Source: Klebsormidium nitens (Eukaryota; Streptophyta; Klebsormidiophyceae; Klebsormidiales; Klebsormidiaceae). From it: DNA of 31,733 bases. The notes under the pieces are model-generated. The model made no database searches and was not told the origin of the DNA. It worked only from the letters and a program-made list of their open reading frames with translations. The position numbers were made by a program, and so were the translations under genes. Positions 9,621 to 21,600 of this stretch are shown here, in pieces; the stretch's first letter is position 1, and the number at the start of each line of letters is the position of its first letter. Location: the NCBI GenBank assembly GCA_000708835.1, contig DF237753.1, positions 1-31,733 on the forward strand, read 5' to 3'.

Positions 9621-12600
9621 ATGGAAGGGATGAGAGGCCCCAGCTACAAGACGCAGCTGTGTGATATGCTGGAGAATTATCTTGGGGTGAGGGCTGTTGA
9701 CGCAATCACTTTGCCTCCGGCAGTCATCCAAGGGTTTTGTCATCTGCTGAAATGCATGCTCAGTTGGTCAACCTGTAGGGGCTTGACCCTTATGTGAGGG
9801 CTCGCAGGATTCTGCTGGTTATAAATAAGTGAGAAACTTTTATAGCTCTCTGGAGATGCAAAAAAAGGTCTTTACTGATGACTCTTTCTTGCGGTGGGGC
9901 TTTTCTGATTGCAAGCCGGTTAAAGATGAAAGTTCTAGACAAAATCGGTTTAGTTTTTTGAAGATAAGTTGCAGAAAAGACCTTGAGCCAGCTGAACGGT
10001 CGACATTGGAGTACTTCCACAGAAATGGTTGCATCTTCAAAGCTGGATAGTCTGGCAAGGTGACTTCAACTGCCAGACTACTGGAGCGTCAGTATGCCAA
10101 AATTATAGCTTACTGGCCCCATAGAAAGGAGCTAACTAGAGCCACCTCAAGTTGGTGTTGAAACGCCATGTATTGAGTAGCTGATTCCATGCAAGAGATG
10201 TAATGGTGTAATCTCTCTTTGACTACCAGAGGTGGTGCGCACTGATGTCCAATTTGGCACTTTGCGACTTATAATTCTGTGCCAGCTTTGAAGTTTTCTT
10301 GCATGCAACCCTTACAAGGATCCTGAGGATTGCTGCAGAGATTCCATTCCTTGAAGCCCCAGTTCTTCCTGTGGCGCCCTGAGTATGTCTTCAACCCCCT
10401 CTTCAAAAGAAAGGGCGTCGACTTCATGAATTGACCTTTCTCATGAAGCTTCTTTCCTGTGTGCAGGCTGAAGCAGTGGAACCCATACGAGGGGATACAA
10501 GTATTCGAAAGTAAGTGCTGGACTCCCATGGCTTTTGGCTCCTTTGAAAAACTTACTTTAAGAAGACCGCAAGGGCCTTGATGATATGGGCAGACAATTC
10601 CATGCTGAAATTGAATTGAGGCTTTCTGCTTTGCACCGACTCTATCAACAAACTCAAGTGTTATGGATAACCCATTCACTTTTGTAGAGTCAAGAATAAT
10701 ATTGGAGAAAGTTTCACGGAAAAGTTAGGAGTTGATGTGAGATTTTTCGATGGCGCCGCGAGGCTTAGAGGTTCAGGAGTTGTTAACTTGAAGCTTGTAA
10801 CAGGAAGCTATCACATGCTTTTAGGATGCCATCAGTTCTTCCTGAAGGGGTCAAGATTGGAGGACGGGAGTAAACGCCTCATGCCCAATTGCCTTACATT
10901 TGGGGCCTATGAGTCGAAAGAGCTCAGAATTGCTCTTGTTTAGTACAATGCATACCACCACCTTTTTGCTCCCACATGCGAGAACCTGTGTTCCGACTGT
11001 TCCGACATCAAGTGGTCATCTGTTGAGGGTCTAAGAATCAGTTTGATTCTCAACATCTTAGGAATTTTCTGAGCTCTTGCAGTGGAAAGAAGAGGCGGAT
11101 TTCTGCCGGCCCCCGGCCGCAGCCGATGGTGGCCGATCCGAAACTGCAGAACGCCTCGAAGGCTCTGCAAGACAATCCAGATGTAAGTTCGACGAGATCT
11201 GAAAACGTCACTTTTATGACCGGGGTTTTCCCCCGGTTAAAGCTGCCGAAGAGGGCACAACGTGTCTAGGAAAGTCGTGGGATTGACAAGTAAAGCGGAA
11301 CGTCGTTAAGGAAGATGTAGGGTTATCAAAGCTGGCCTTGACTCTAATCTGGTCACAAAGCGGGACTCCCACTGGCTTGAAGCCAAGGACGTGAAAGGGC
11401 TGGAAAGCAGTTGAAGCTTGTTGGATGAGATTGGGCGCTCTACTAAGCCTCGACTAGGGCTCCATGGATTTTGCGGGAATACTGCAGTTGATTGATCGTG
11501 CGAGATTCGCCGATTCGATCCTTACTGATTGAAGTATTCAATCCGCAACCATCAAAGAGGAAAGAGGAACGATCAAGGAGATTCGCAACGATGGAGCCTC
11601 GCCTCCTGTGATGCATGATACTACAACCATGAGCGCGTATGTTGTCGACTAGAGTTTCCAGTCGCTTGCTAGTTTATGCCCTCGTCCTCTTTGCAACATC
11701 TCACTGACTTTTAACGCTGACTTCAACGTAAAAGCAAGACCTGTTCTTGCCACCCTTTTCTTCTGCAGCCGGTCGCCGAGAAATGCAGCGAGACAGAGGC
11801 CGCCTTCGCTTCTCTCCTCATCCGGGGGTGTGGCCACGGCCCCCAGACGGACTTCCTCTACACGCTCCTACCCCCCCTCCACAAATCTGCGCTGTTGGAC
11901 TGGACCCCCCTCCTGGAGTACCTGCTCGCGGCATATCCCTCGACAACACCAAAAAATGGCAAAGCTCAGGACGACAGCAAACCAGCGGGGGCAGCGTCAA
12001 AGCCGGGGACGCCGGCGGCGTCACCAAAGTCGCCGAAGGGGTCAGAAGAGTCGCTCGAAAGGGGCCCCCCGGAGCGGCTGACGGGGGGGTTCATGGCGCA
12101 GATGCGGGTGAGGGCTCTCGGAAAGCTCAAGTGTCAAGCGTCAAGTGTAGGAAGCTTTGCCCATAGTCGGGTGATTGGTGGCAGAAAGGTTTGCCACCGC
12201 CCGGGTGATAGGTCAGAGAAGGGTTTTGTTAGAGTTCTGGATGCTCTCGTCATGGTGTCGTGGCGGAGGGGCCGTTCTCACATGCGTTGAATGGCCGTTA
12301 CAGCGTCCAGCCTCCACGTACCAAGCCTTACAGAAATTTACCTCCCGTTTGGACTGCAATTGTCCACGCCATCTCGTCGGTTGCAGATTGTTTGACGTCA
12401 TCTTCAGTCTGTTCTTGCAAATATACTCGCTTTGGACTTTGTTTTTACTTTCAGGGTATCGAGACTGTTGCCATGCAACCCGCTTCCAACTAGATTCCAA
12501 GTAAAACACTGGCTGCATCGAGTAGTTCTGCATAGTGCCTGCTCTTCACAGAAACGGAGGTCGGCTGGAGCCTTCTTAGTCGCTCTTGAGAACAACCTAC

Positions 12601-15600
12601 CGTATCCGTTGTGAGGGGGTCACTCCACATTTCAGAACGTTCATGTACCATCTAAATTTGTCAACGTTTTTGTACTTTCCAGTGTTTTCTGGCCTCTCAG
12701 ACTGTTTCCGTCAATTGCTACTCGGATCTTCAATCGGTGATTAACGAACTTCGAGAACGGTTGCAGGCCGGATCGCCGAAGGAGGCCGCGTCGCCCAAGG
12801 AGATGCCCGAGCTCTCCGCGCCCGCCCTCCCTGCGTTTCGGCCCGTTCTCTGCCGGGCCGCGCACGCCGCGCTCGACTCCGCCGCTCCCGTCAAACCCCT
12901 AACCTGTCTCGCGCTGCTGAGGCTCGCCCTGACGTGGATCAATTCGGCGACCGAGTTTCCGGGCGAAGGAAAGGGGTTGGAGGCGGAAAAGGAACCCGTG
13001 GAGCGGGAACGGAACGAGGGGGGAGTGGATGAAGTGGTGGCGGAAAGCATGCGGCTCGTGCGGAGGTTGACGCTGGACGACACCCACCTGCTGCCGACTT
13101 ATGTCCTTCTTGACGAGGTGGGTTCGCTTAGCGATTAACTCACTTGCTTATGGGTCACTACGAAAGCCAGCTTGAAACTAGATTCGCTGCTATACAAGTG
13201 GGGCGTAGAGACCTTATGGTGGAAGCGTTTGAGCTCGCGCAGTTTGACTACTTAAGTCATCTCAACTACAGAACCTGGACTTAGTGTATTTATAGCAAGT
13301 CTCACCAGCTCGCGCCGCCTTTTGGGAAGTTTTCAATCTTCATAAAGCATCACATCTCAAATACCTCAAAATCCTCGAAGTGGGCTGCGGTTACCAAAGC
13401 TCGGAAACGGCACACTCCAATGAGTTACCATCAACTCCGGAGAGATTGGGTCGAAATACGGATGATTTGGGCTCCCCGCAATGTGGGATTGCCTGGAGTT
13501 GACACCCATGTCCGACGCTAGTTTCATGACATCCGCCTCCTATATTTGAGCAGACACTGATCCTGGGCGACTCCATTCCCTCCGACGAGCCGCTGCTGTC
13601 GTTCCTATACGATATCCACAAGCGGCGCGATAAGGTCGTATACTACTTCACGCGAACCGATTGCCAGATCAGGAGCCCCACGTTTGCCACACTGCGGGCG
13701 CCCCCCTTCACACTGCAGGGGATCTTGGGGGAGCCGATCAAGGGCGCCGAGGTGGGCTAGCGAATGGTTACGGTCATGGTTAGGGCCTTGAGTTGCGAGA
13801 CAAACACAAGGTGTCAGTGGTTGAGAAGAGGCGAAGACTCGTTGGTAGCTTTGACCCGGAGTGGGTGGTTCCGAATTCTAGAACGACGACTGCGTGGGGT
13901 TGAGTACGATTGATCTGGTGCTGAGGTTGGAGATGAACGGGTTTCATTGATTGGAACGACATTGTGTGCTCTTGGTGGTACCGTTTTTGCATCTATTGGG
14001 CGTATTCAAGGCTGCGTGTGAGGTGAGCGTGACTGCGACTTCGCTATAATGATAAGAGGGGTTGTTCGGTCAACAGGAAGATTCTAGGCGTTTTCAACTA
14101 ACCTTCTCAGCTCAGACACTTCTTTGGTACACGGATGGTGAGAGAAAAGGAGTCAAAATTACCATGTGAATATGAATCTGAGTGAACCAGCTAAGGTCTG
14201 GATAAGGAGAGTCCCGAGCTTCAGAAGGAGTCCCGAAGAAGATTGTAGAAACGGCATATGCGCAATCGTCGGTTTTAAGAAGCAAAGTCGCACTGTCAAT
14301 GCTGACCTTTTTCCGTGGGGCCTTGTGCAGCTGGCGGCCGCGGTCCCGCCGCACAGCCGGGAGTGGGAGCGCGCCATGGCCTGCCTGAAACAGGGCCTCC
14401 GAAACAGCGTGTCCGCCGACTGGTGGCGCCGTGTGCTCGTCCTTTCTCCACAGTGAGACGCTCGCTTCCGCAGTTGTTTCTCATGGTGTAATATGTGTTT
14501 TGACGCTTTTCTGAAAAAGCAGATTTTTCTTGAAGTTTCATCTGATGACGGAATGCGTGACTTCAGTGATTATGAGTGCATCGAAATCACACGGAGAATC
14601 ACGAAGGGGTTTCCGGGCGCGAGGTCGCCCGCGAAGCTGCTAGCGCAAGTTGTTCCCAATAATAGAGGGGTTTCAGAACTCTTCCATCCACATCCACAGC
14701 CGGAAGTCACTGGCAACGGCGCTATTTCGTCTATTATGTCAACGAAGCTTTTATGATACGAAGTCTTCATTCACTTTTTCAAGTATCGTCTTACAACAGG
14801 GATCTTCACGGAGTCTTGTTCCTTTGGCATGTCCCTCCACTTGTGACCCTGACCATCTGACCGGAGTTGTGACCGGTTTGCCCAAGTGGACCGTCCGATA
14901 ACTCAAAAGCGTTGCCATCGGACGGCCCAAGTTTTGCAGACCAGACACGGTTCAGGCTGCCGAATTCATTTGAAAGCACTGTTTGCTTCAGAGACTCAGC
15001 CTGTATCCGGTTTGGTTTCCTCCCAGGTTCCAGCAGGGCCAAGTGAATCCCTCCGCCGAGTTCTCAGCGCCAATGCTGACGGAGGCCCTGGTTCTGCGTA
15101 CCTTGGAACTACTCCGCCCTTGTGAGTGTCAGCATAAATTAAGAAACCCTCATTCGACAACGTATGCTTCTAAAATTTTGCAACTTCTAGTGTCGACCTT
15201 TGCATCACAACCCAGTCAGGACCGCGCTTTGATTGCCGCCCAAAATTTTCATACCGCCCCGCTTCCCAGCTCTCTTCGCTCCTTTAGTAAAACTCCTCGT
15301 GCTTACTTACACCCTCATACCGGGCGACGGGCAAGAAATCTGAGGCCTTCTTCTGGCGTCGGCCCACGAGGAGTAGATTGAAATCCTGGAACCCTGTTTG
15401 TGGTTACTCATTTGTCACGCTCATCGCAGACCCCGATTCGCCCGGCGAGATTGCGGACTGTGCCAGCTGGCAGGAGTGGTGCCTCTTCGCAGACCTATTG
15501 TTCCAGATCGTACGCTCAGGGTGAGCCATCATCTCTCTGCTGACCTTTGAGTTGCCACGTGTTTCTTTGCGTCACCGTCTCTGCCCTGGTATCGAACACA

Positions 15601-18600
15601 AGTCATCGTCCCGGAGGGTTGACATCGCTACGTCTCTGCATTCGCACAGCGCTTTGCGAAAGTTTGAAATGCTTTTCAAAGCATGGATCTTCCTATTGAA
15701 GCCCATCCCCGTTGCTTATTCGCGGAGGTCGTTACATGCGTGGAGCCCCAAAAACTATTGAGGAGTCCCAATGCGCCCTCCGAATCTAAATTTACCTGAT
15801 GTGCCCGCTTTCCTATCCCGAACATTTCTGCGAACTTGCTGCAAACTATCAGACTTTGAGCGACACTCCGTCATCACATCTGCCCTTCCTCTTCGCAGCC
15901 ACGTCGACTTCCTCTCGTACCTCGAGCAACTCTCGCAGCAGGGGGGTCCCAAAGGCCCGCCGCGGAGCCCCCTGCTGGCGTGGCTCTTCTCACAGCTCGT
16001 CCGCTTGGAGGCGATCATCGACATCTTCAAGCGCGGGACTCAGGCGGAAAAGCAGCGGACGTTCGAATTGCTGGTCCACTTTGCGGAAACACCCCCGTCC
16101 GAACTGTCGCAGGCGCCCCACGTGGCAGTGCTCCTCGACTGGGCGCCTAGCTTCCTCGTCTCGCGCCTCAGCATGTCCCACAAGGTTAGGGTTCGCGTGT
16201 GGGTTGAATAACCTCTTGACAGAGTTGTGCATCATTGAGTGGTATGCCCCCATCCTCTGTAGCGAGGTCTTCTGCTTCCTTGTATTGCGCCTCAGCATGT
16301 CGCACACGGTTAGGAATTGTGTGTATCTAGGGTTTGAACTCACTCTTTCCAGTGGTTGAGTGTTCCCTTGTATTCCTTGCCTTGCGCCTCAGCAGGTCGT
16401 TAAGGCTAGGCTTTGCGTTTGTATCCGGTTTGGAGATTGACCTCTTTCCAGAAGTCGAGTGTTCCCTTTGATCCTTGCCTTGCGCTTCAACATGTTGTAC
16501 ATGATTGGAGTCTCGGAATATATAAGCTTAAGGAGACCGACCTTTTTCCAGAGGTAAAGTGTTCACAGACGAGGAACTCCTCTCCCTTGTACGGAGTGCT
16601 TCTGCTTCCTCGTCTCGCCTCGACATGTCACACAGAAGCAGATCCATTGGTGTGTATCAGCTTTGGACACTAACCTTTTGCTTTTCCTTTAGCACATGAA
16701 CATCGACGTTCCGTTTCCGGCCCTGGCCCCCGCTTGGCAAGCGGACCTGACCAAGCGGATCAAGGAAGGGGAGAGCTGGTGGCAGGCATTCGAGGCCGGC
16801 AAAGTGCCGCAGGACTCTGGCGCGCTGGATGACGTCACCACGGGGCGGCTGTGGTTCCTGAGCCACTCAAGGAGCCAGGAGTTCACCAAGGTCTGGTTCG
16901 GGATGCTGAGGTCACAGGCAAGTCGCATCGGTTCCTTGCTGACGTCACTGGCTGACGGAAGGAGGTTTTGAGGGGGTTGCAGACAGTGAAGGGGAGTCGG
17001 CTGCCGTTAGCAGCAGAGAATCCGATCCGAGAGATGGAAGCTCAACCAAGCACTCACTGTCTCATTACTTCGTTGTCACGCTCTGAGTCTGTTTATGCGG
17101 GCTTTCTTTCGAACTGTACCTCAACTTCACTCCCTTGAATCGTTCCTCCTCCTACATAAAAGTTGCGCTAGTCATCTGCTCGTTAACTTCTTTTTGAGCC
17201 GCTTTCCCGGCTTGAACAACCAAGTTTTGTTCCGTATCTTTTTATTCAACCGCTTTTGTGATCCCGGTGCAGGGCACATTTGAGTTACCGGGGACCGCGC
17301 CTGGGGAGGCCCCCCTGCCGGTCATCCGGGAGGTCAAGCCAATGCCCGTGGGCTTTCTCACGGGGATTGCGATCCAGTCGCTAAGCAGGTGAACAAGCCA
17401 CTTCCTGTGGCTGTTTCGCATTTGAGCTAAACAGTCTTCGCTCACACGTTTTTGACGGAGACGGGAACCCGTGTTTCGACCTGATTCTTGTGAGTCTCTG
17501 ATTGATCAGCTCGCCAATTGCGATCTAATCAGTAACTGTTGGTGACAAAAGAGGCTTGAAGCAGCACTGAGTGGGTCAGCAGCCAAACTCTCTAGAAAAA
17601 GCAATAGCATTCTTCAAGACGCACCTTTTTTACTCAATCGACCACAAGGGTATCATCGGTTCAACGGTCTTCTTCCGCATTCATGTAGCTCGTCTACCCC
17701 TGCTGAAAGTACAGAACACTCTTGAAGTTGCGTCCTTCGCCGGGTCATAATACTTGCTTTCCGGGCCTGCCAATTGGATACAAGTGCATCTCGCCCTTGC
17801 TGTTCTGTCAGGGCTATCATTCTTTGGTCGGCTTGGTTTCAGAGAGTTATACCATCTGCCAAGTCGTTTCTTGCACCCATTGCTAATCAATCTCCTCACT
17901 CGGCGTTTTCCCAAGGTCTCGCAACATTCGCCAATGGGCTATCCCTCCTACCCCTCTGCTGACGCAGGCTGACCAACATGGTTGAGGAGCTCGTCGCATT
18001 GGGCCAGCCTGCAGTCTCTGTTTTGCCTAACCATCTGCTGACCCTCTGCTGACCGTAGGCTAACCAACATGATTGAGGAGCTTGTCGCGATGGGCCAGCC
18101 CGCAGTCTCCGTCTCCATGCTGGAAACATACGTCCGGGTGCTGCTCGTCTCCCCGCAATCGCTCTACCGAAAGCTTTTTGAGGTCAGACGCTCTTTTCCG
18201 AGATCTCAAAGCCTGAATCTGTTTTGGAAGCTTCTCGAATGTGACATGCTCTTCTCCGACACCTAAGGTCTGCATCTGTAGTGAAAACTTTTCGAGGTCA
18301 CATGCCGAACCGTAAAGCCTGCAACTGCGCAGATATGCTCGGGGTCGGCCGCTGAAATTGTTATCAATTATTTCATAGATTTTTTTTCTTCCCAGTCGCT
18401 TCACCAGGGATTGTTCTGACGTCAGCAACTCAAGCTCAGGTTAAGTCTGGTCGCCTCGCATTTGCTGCTTGCTCATTGTTCGTGGTCAGATCCTCCACTG
18501 TTTGGACTCCGGGTCTCCATATCTTCTTATGGGAAAATTTACCTCTTGGAATCGCTGGACCTTTGACGAGTCGTGTCCTTCGAATGCGTAGAGAAATTTC

Positions 18601-21600
18601 TGCGAGTTGTTTCATCTCGCAGCTTCGACATCTTTTACCAAGCTTTCGCTTTTCCTGCAGAGCCTGTTGAACAAGTACAAGCCGGGGGATCCCCGAATGA
18701 CCGGGACCATGCTCACGCTCCTGGAGCTCCTCAATTACCGCCTCCTGCCCTTCTACCGGTCGGTGCCCCCGCCTCTTGCAAAGTGCTTCGCGTTGTTATC
18801 CCCTTCATGGGCGGTGTTCAGGAATGTGCTGGGGGTTCGATTTAAGTCGGGAGGCCAGAATTTCACCCGGTTAATGAGGGCGTCAGGATGGCTGCCTTGG
18901 TCATCGGTTGAATCTGAGGGTCTCCGTGTCTGGGTGGGGAAGTGCTGGAAATTCAGTGGGCTGCAAGGGTTGTCGAAAGCTCAGGAGACTAGAAGCATAA
19001 AATTGGAGCGGCCAATCGTTTGCAGTGTGAATCTAGAGGACGATTTGCGATACGTCTGCAGTGTCTTTCAGCTAAAGGCCTTCTCACAAGAGCCCTGGTT
19101 GCGCGATCATACGGTACAAATTCTTTGGCCAGCAGATACTCCAATGACCGTTGAAACCTATTTCCCGATCAGAAGCGCCAGTTTGGTTCTGGATACTACA
19201 TAACCAAGACCCCTTGAGAGCCGGAGATTCTAACAAGCGTACTGCGCAGGTACCACAACAAGCTGCGCGCCTTGTGGGGCGACCTGGAGCGCATCCTGGC
19301 GGCCCTGCTGACGCTGCCAGGTCAGCACCGGCTGTACCGCCTCACGGAGAACGTCAGCATGAGCGTCATCGGTAACATCCACCGGGACTTCACGGACATC
19401 AAGCGCGCGACCAAGGGCTTGCCAACGTCAGAAACGGTCAACCGGTTGATGGTGCTCAACATTGCCGTGGTGTCAAAAACGAGGTGGGTGGCGGCGCTAG
19501 CGCACGCTTGACACTGCTTCTTTTGAGTCCAGAGAGCGCGCCCACGTCGTTGATGGTGCTGAATATTGCGGTGGTGTCAAAGACGAGGTGGATGGTGCCA
19601 GTTGCGCGTTCTTGACGCTGTTTTCGCTTGAGTCCACAAGGGAACGTGTGTGCTCGAAGTGGCCACGGTTGCCGCTGTACGAAGCATGCGGCTTGCAGAA
19701 ACGCACTTCCTCCTTTAGCCAGCGATTGATTTTGCTTACTTTCTTGGGGTAGCTGATTACTGTTTGACCGTGCGAAATGCTGACGGCAACTGGCTCCTTG
19801 GAAACGGGTTGGCGCCTGGGGTTGCGTGGTTTGAGCGAATTCAAAGCTGAAGCGCAAAGAAAGCCGTCGACGTCGTGTTTCCGTACAGAGACTGCACTTC
19901 GGTGGCTCCTTTGAGACCACATCCTATGTGCCGAACCGAGCGCTCAAAAGTTTTATACAACCACGCGCTAAATTTTACCTTTGAAAGCCTGGGAAGCCCC
20001 AGGATATCGGATCGATTGTAAGTTCAAAAGCCGAAGCTCCCCATCTAACTGGAGTTGCGCTTGTCCAGGGGCCTGGCGAGCCCGCCCGACGTGGAGCACA
20101 TTCACACCGCGGTAAAGCACCTGCTGGCGCACTCTACGCATGCTTGGAGTGAAAAGACGCTCCGCCACTTCCCGGCGTCGCTGCGGGAGATGCTCAAAAC
20201 CAGGGAGGACGTTAGAGGGCGGGCCGTGCTGGCCGAGTGGCAAAAGGTGAGCGCTTAACTTTGGGTTGAGACGCCGTTAGGAAAACCAGGCGATTAGTCT
20301 TTAGCGCAACATAAGACAACATAAGATCTTTTGAAAGGCTTGTTCGACTCTGGGACCTCTTTACCAAGTGCTTTTCTTTTGATTGACCCGCTTTGACCCT
20401 GGACTTGTTTGGCGTACATTGTGCGAGCGCATATGTCCGATGACATCCTTCTTAGAACGTCATCATTGGGAAGGAACAGAGTTCTCAAGTGAGGGATTTA
20501 GGACGAGATGTCTCGCAGCCATAGACGTAAACACCCGCTGTGGTCCGAGCATCGGCTGGGAGTGGAGGTGCTTACGTGCTTTTGAACCCCATTCATCCTC
20601 GGCCAAGTCGATTCCACCTCTTTGCCTCCTTACTCAGTGCCTCGTCTATCGTCAGATGACACTTGTTGATCAGCTTCTTAAACCTATAAGACTTCAAGTA
20701 AGCTTCAGGTAAAGTAAGCCAAGCAGCCTGGGACGGGTGGGGTTAATTTGGGGGTGAGGGTGGGTTCGGGCGCGGAGCGGGTCATTTTGAGGGTTAGGTT
20801 TTTAGTGTTAGGCTGGGAGCTTACTTTACGTGGAGCTTACTTTACCTCAATTGAAGAGACATCTAAAACCTCGTCGTCTGTTCACAGCACGGCAAGGCAA
20901 TCATCACAACACACAGCCAGCTGGCAAAGCCTGCCGCCGACCCCGCCGCCGTCTCTGCATATCTGAAGAACGCCCCCCGCGAATTCCGGCGATGGGCGGC
21001 CACGGCGCTGTGGACCAATATGGAAGGTAAAGCGTCCCACGAGAATGTCCAAACTACTGAAGCACCCTTCTTTGGCCAAGACTCGTACATGTTTGGTACT
21101 TTCTGACCCACGTGTGCGGTCGAGGCTTTCCCATTGCTTCAGAAGATCGCCGCTGAGCGCTAATTTTGTTCGTTGACGCCAATCTCCAGGAGTCTGGGAA
21201 TGTGTTCAGGCAGTTTCGGGGAAGGGATTTTGAGAGTTTGTGTGACGCTTGTGGGCCATCTCAGATTTCGAGAGAAAGAGCGGCCTTGTTTTACAATCTA
21301 GAGCAAGGTGCACAAGCGAAGTGCTGAGGTCAACCTGAAACTACAACGGCGTTCCCTTGTTAATTACTTTGAAGCAGACGAGTTGGCGAAGACCCGCTTG
21401 CTAGATTCCGAAAGAGGGTTCTTTAGTTTCTTACCGCCAGACCTTGGTATGCTTGCTAATGAAATAACATTCTGACAAGGCTTTGCTTTCAGTAGGCGTC
21501 ATCTACTCAGTTTTTGCTGCCGGAATTTTTGCAGGCCGCCACGACAAGCCCAACCTGACCAACTTCGCCCGCGCCCTCAGGGACTTTACACCTGAGGTAA

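Noticed and set aside
9829-10050. Open frame with SDCKPVK, reminiscent of Copia retrotransposon polymerase phrasing
   Set aside because: Only a six- or seven-residue resemblance. The surrounding residues do not follow a Copia reverse transcriptase, and the region fits as MED23 intron 1.
10269-10679. 136-codon open frame on the - strand
   Set aside because: No recognisable domain, and it runs antisense to MED23 exon 2 (10467-10510), which has strong splice sites and correct phase.
12150-12220. Possible decayed copies of the exon 4 donor (cgggtgattgg, cgggtgatagg)
   Set aside because: The shared words are too short to separate from chance, unlike the clear arrays downstream.
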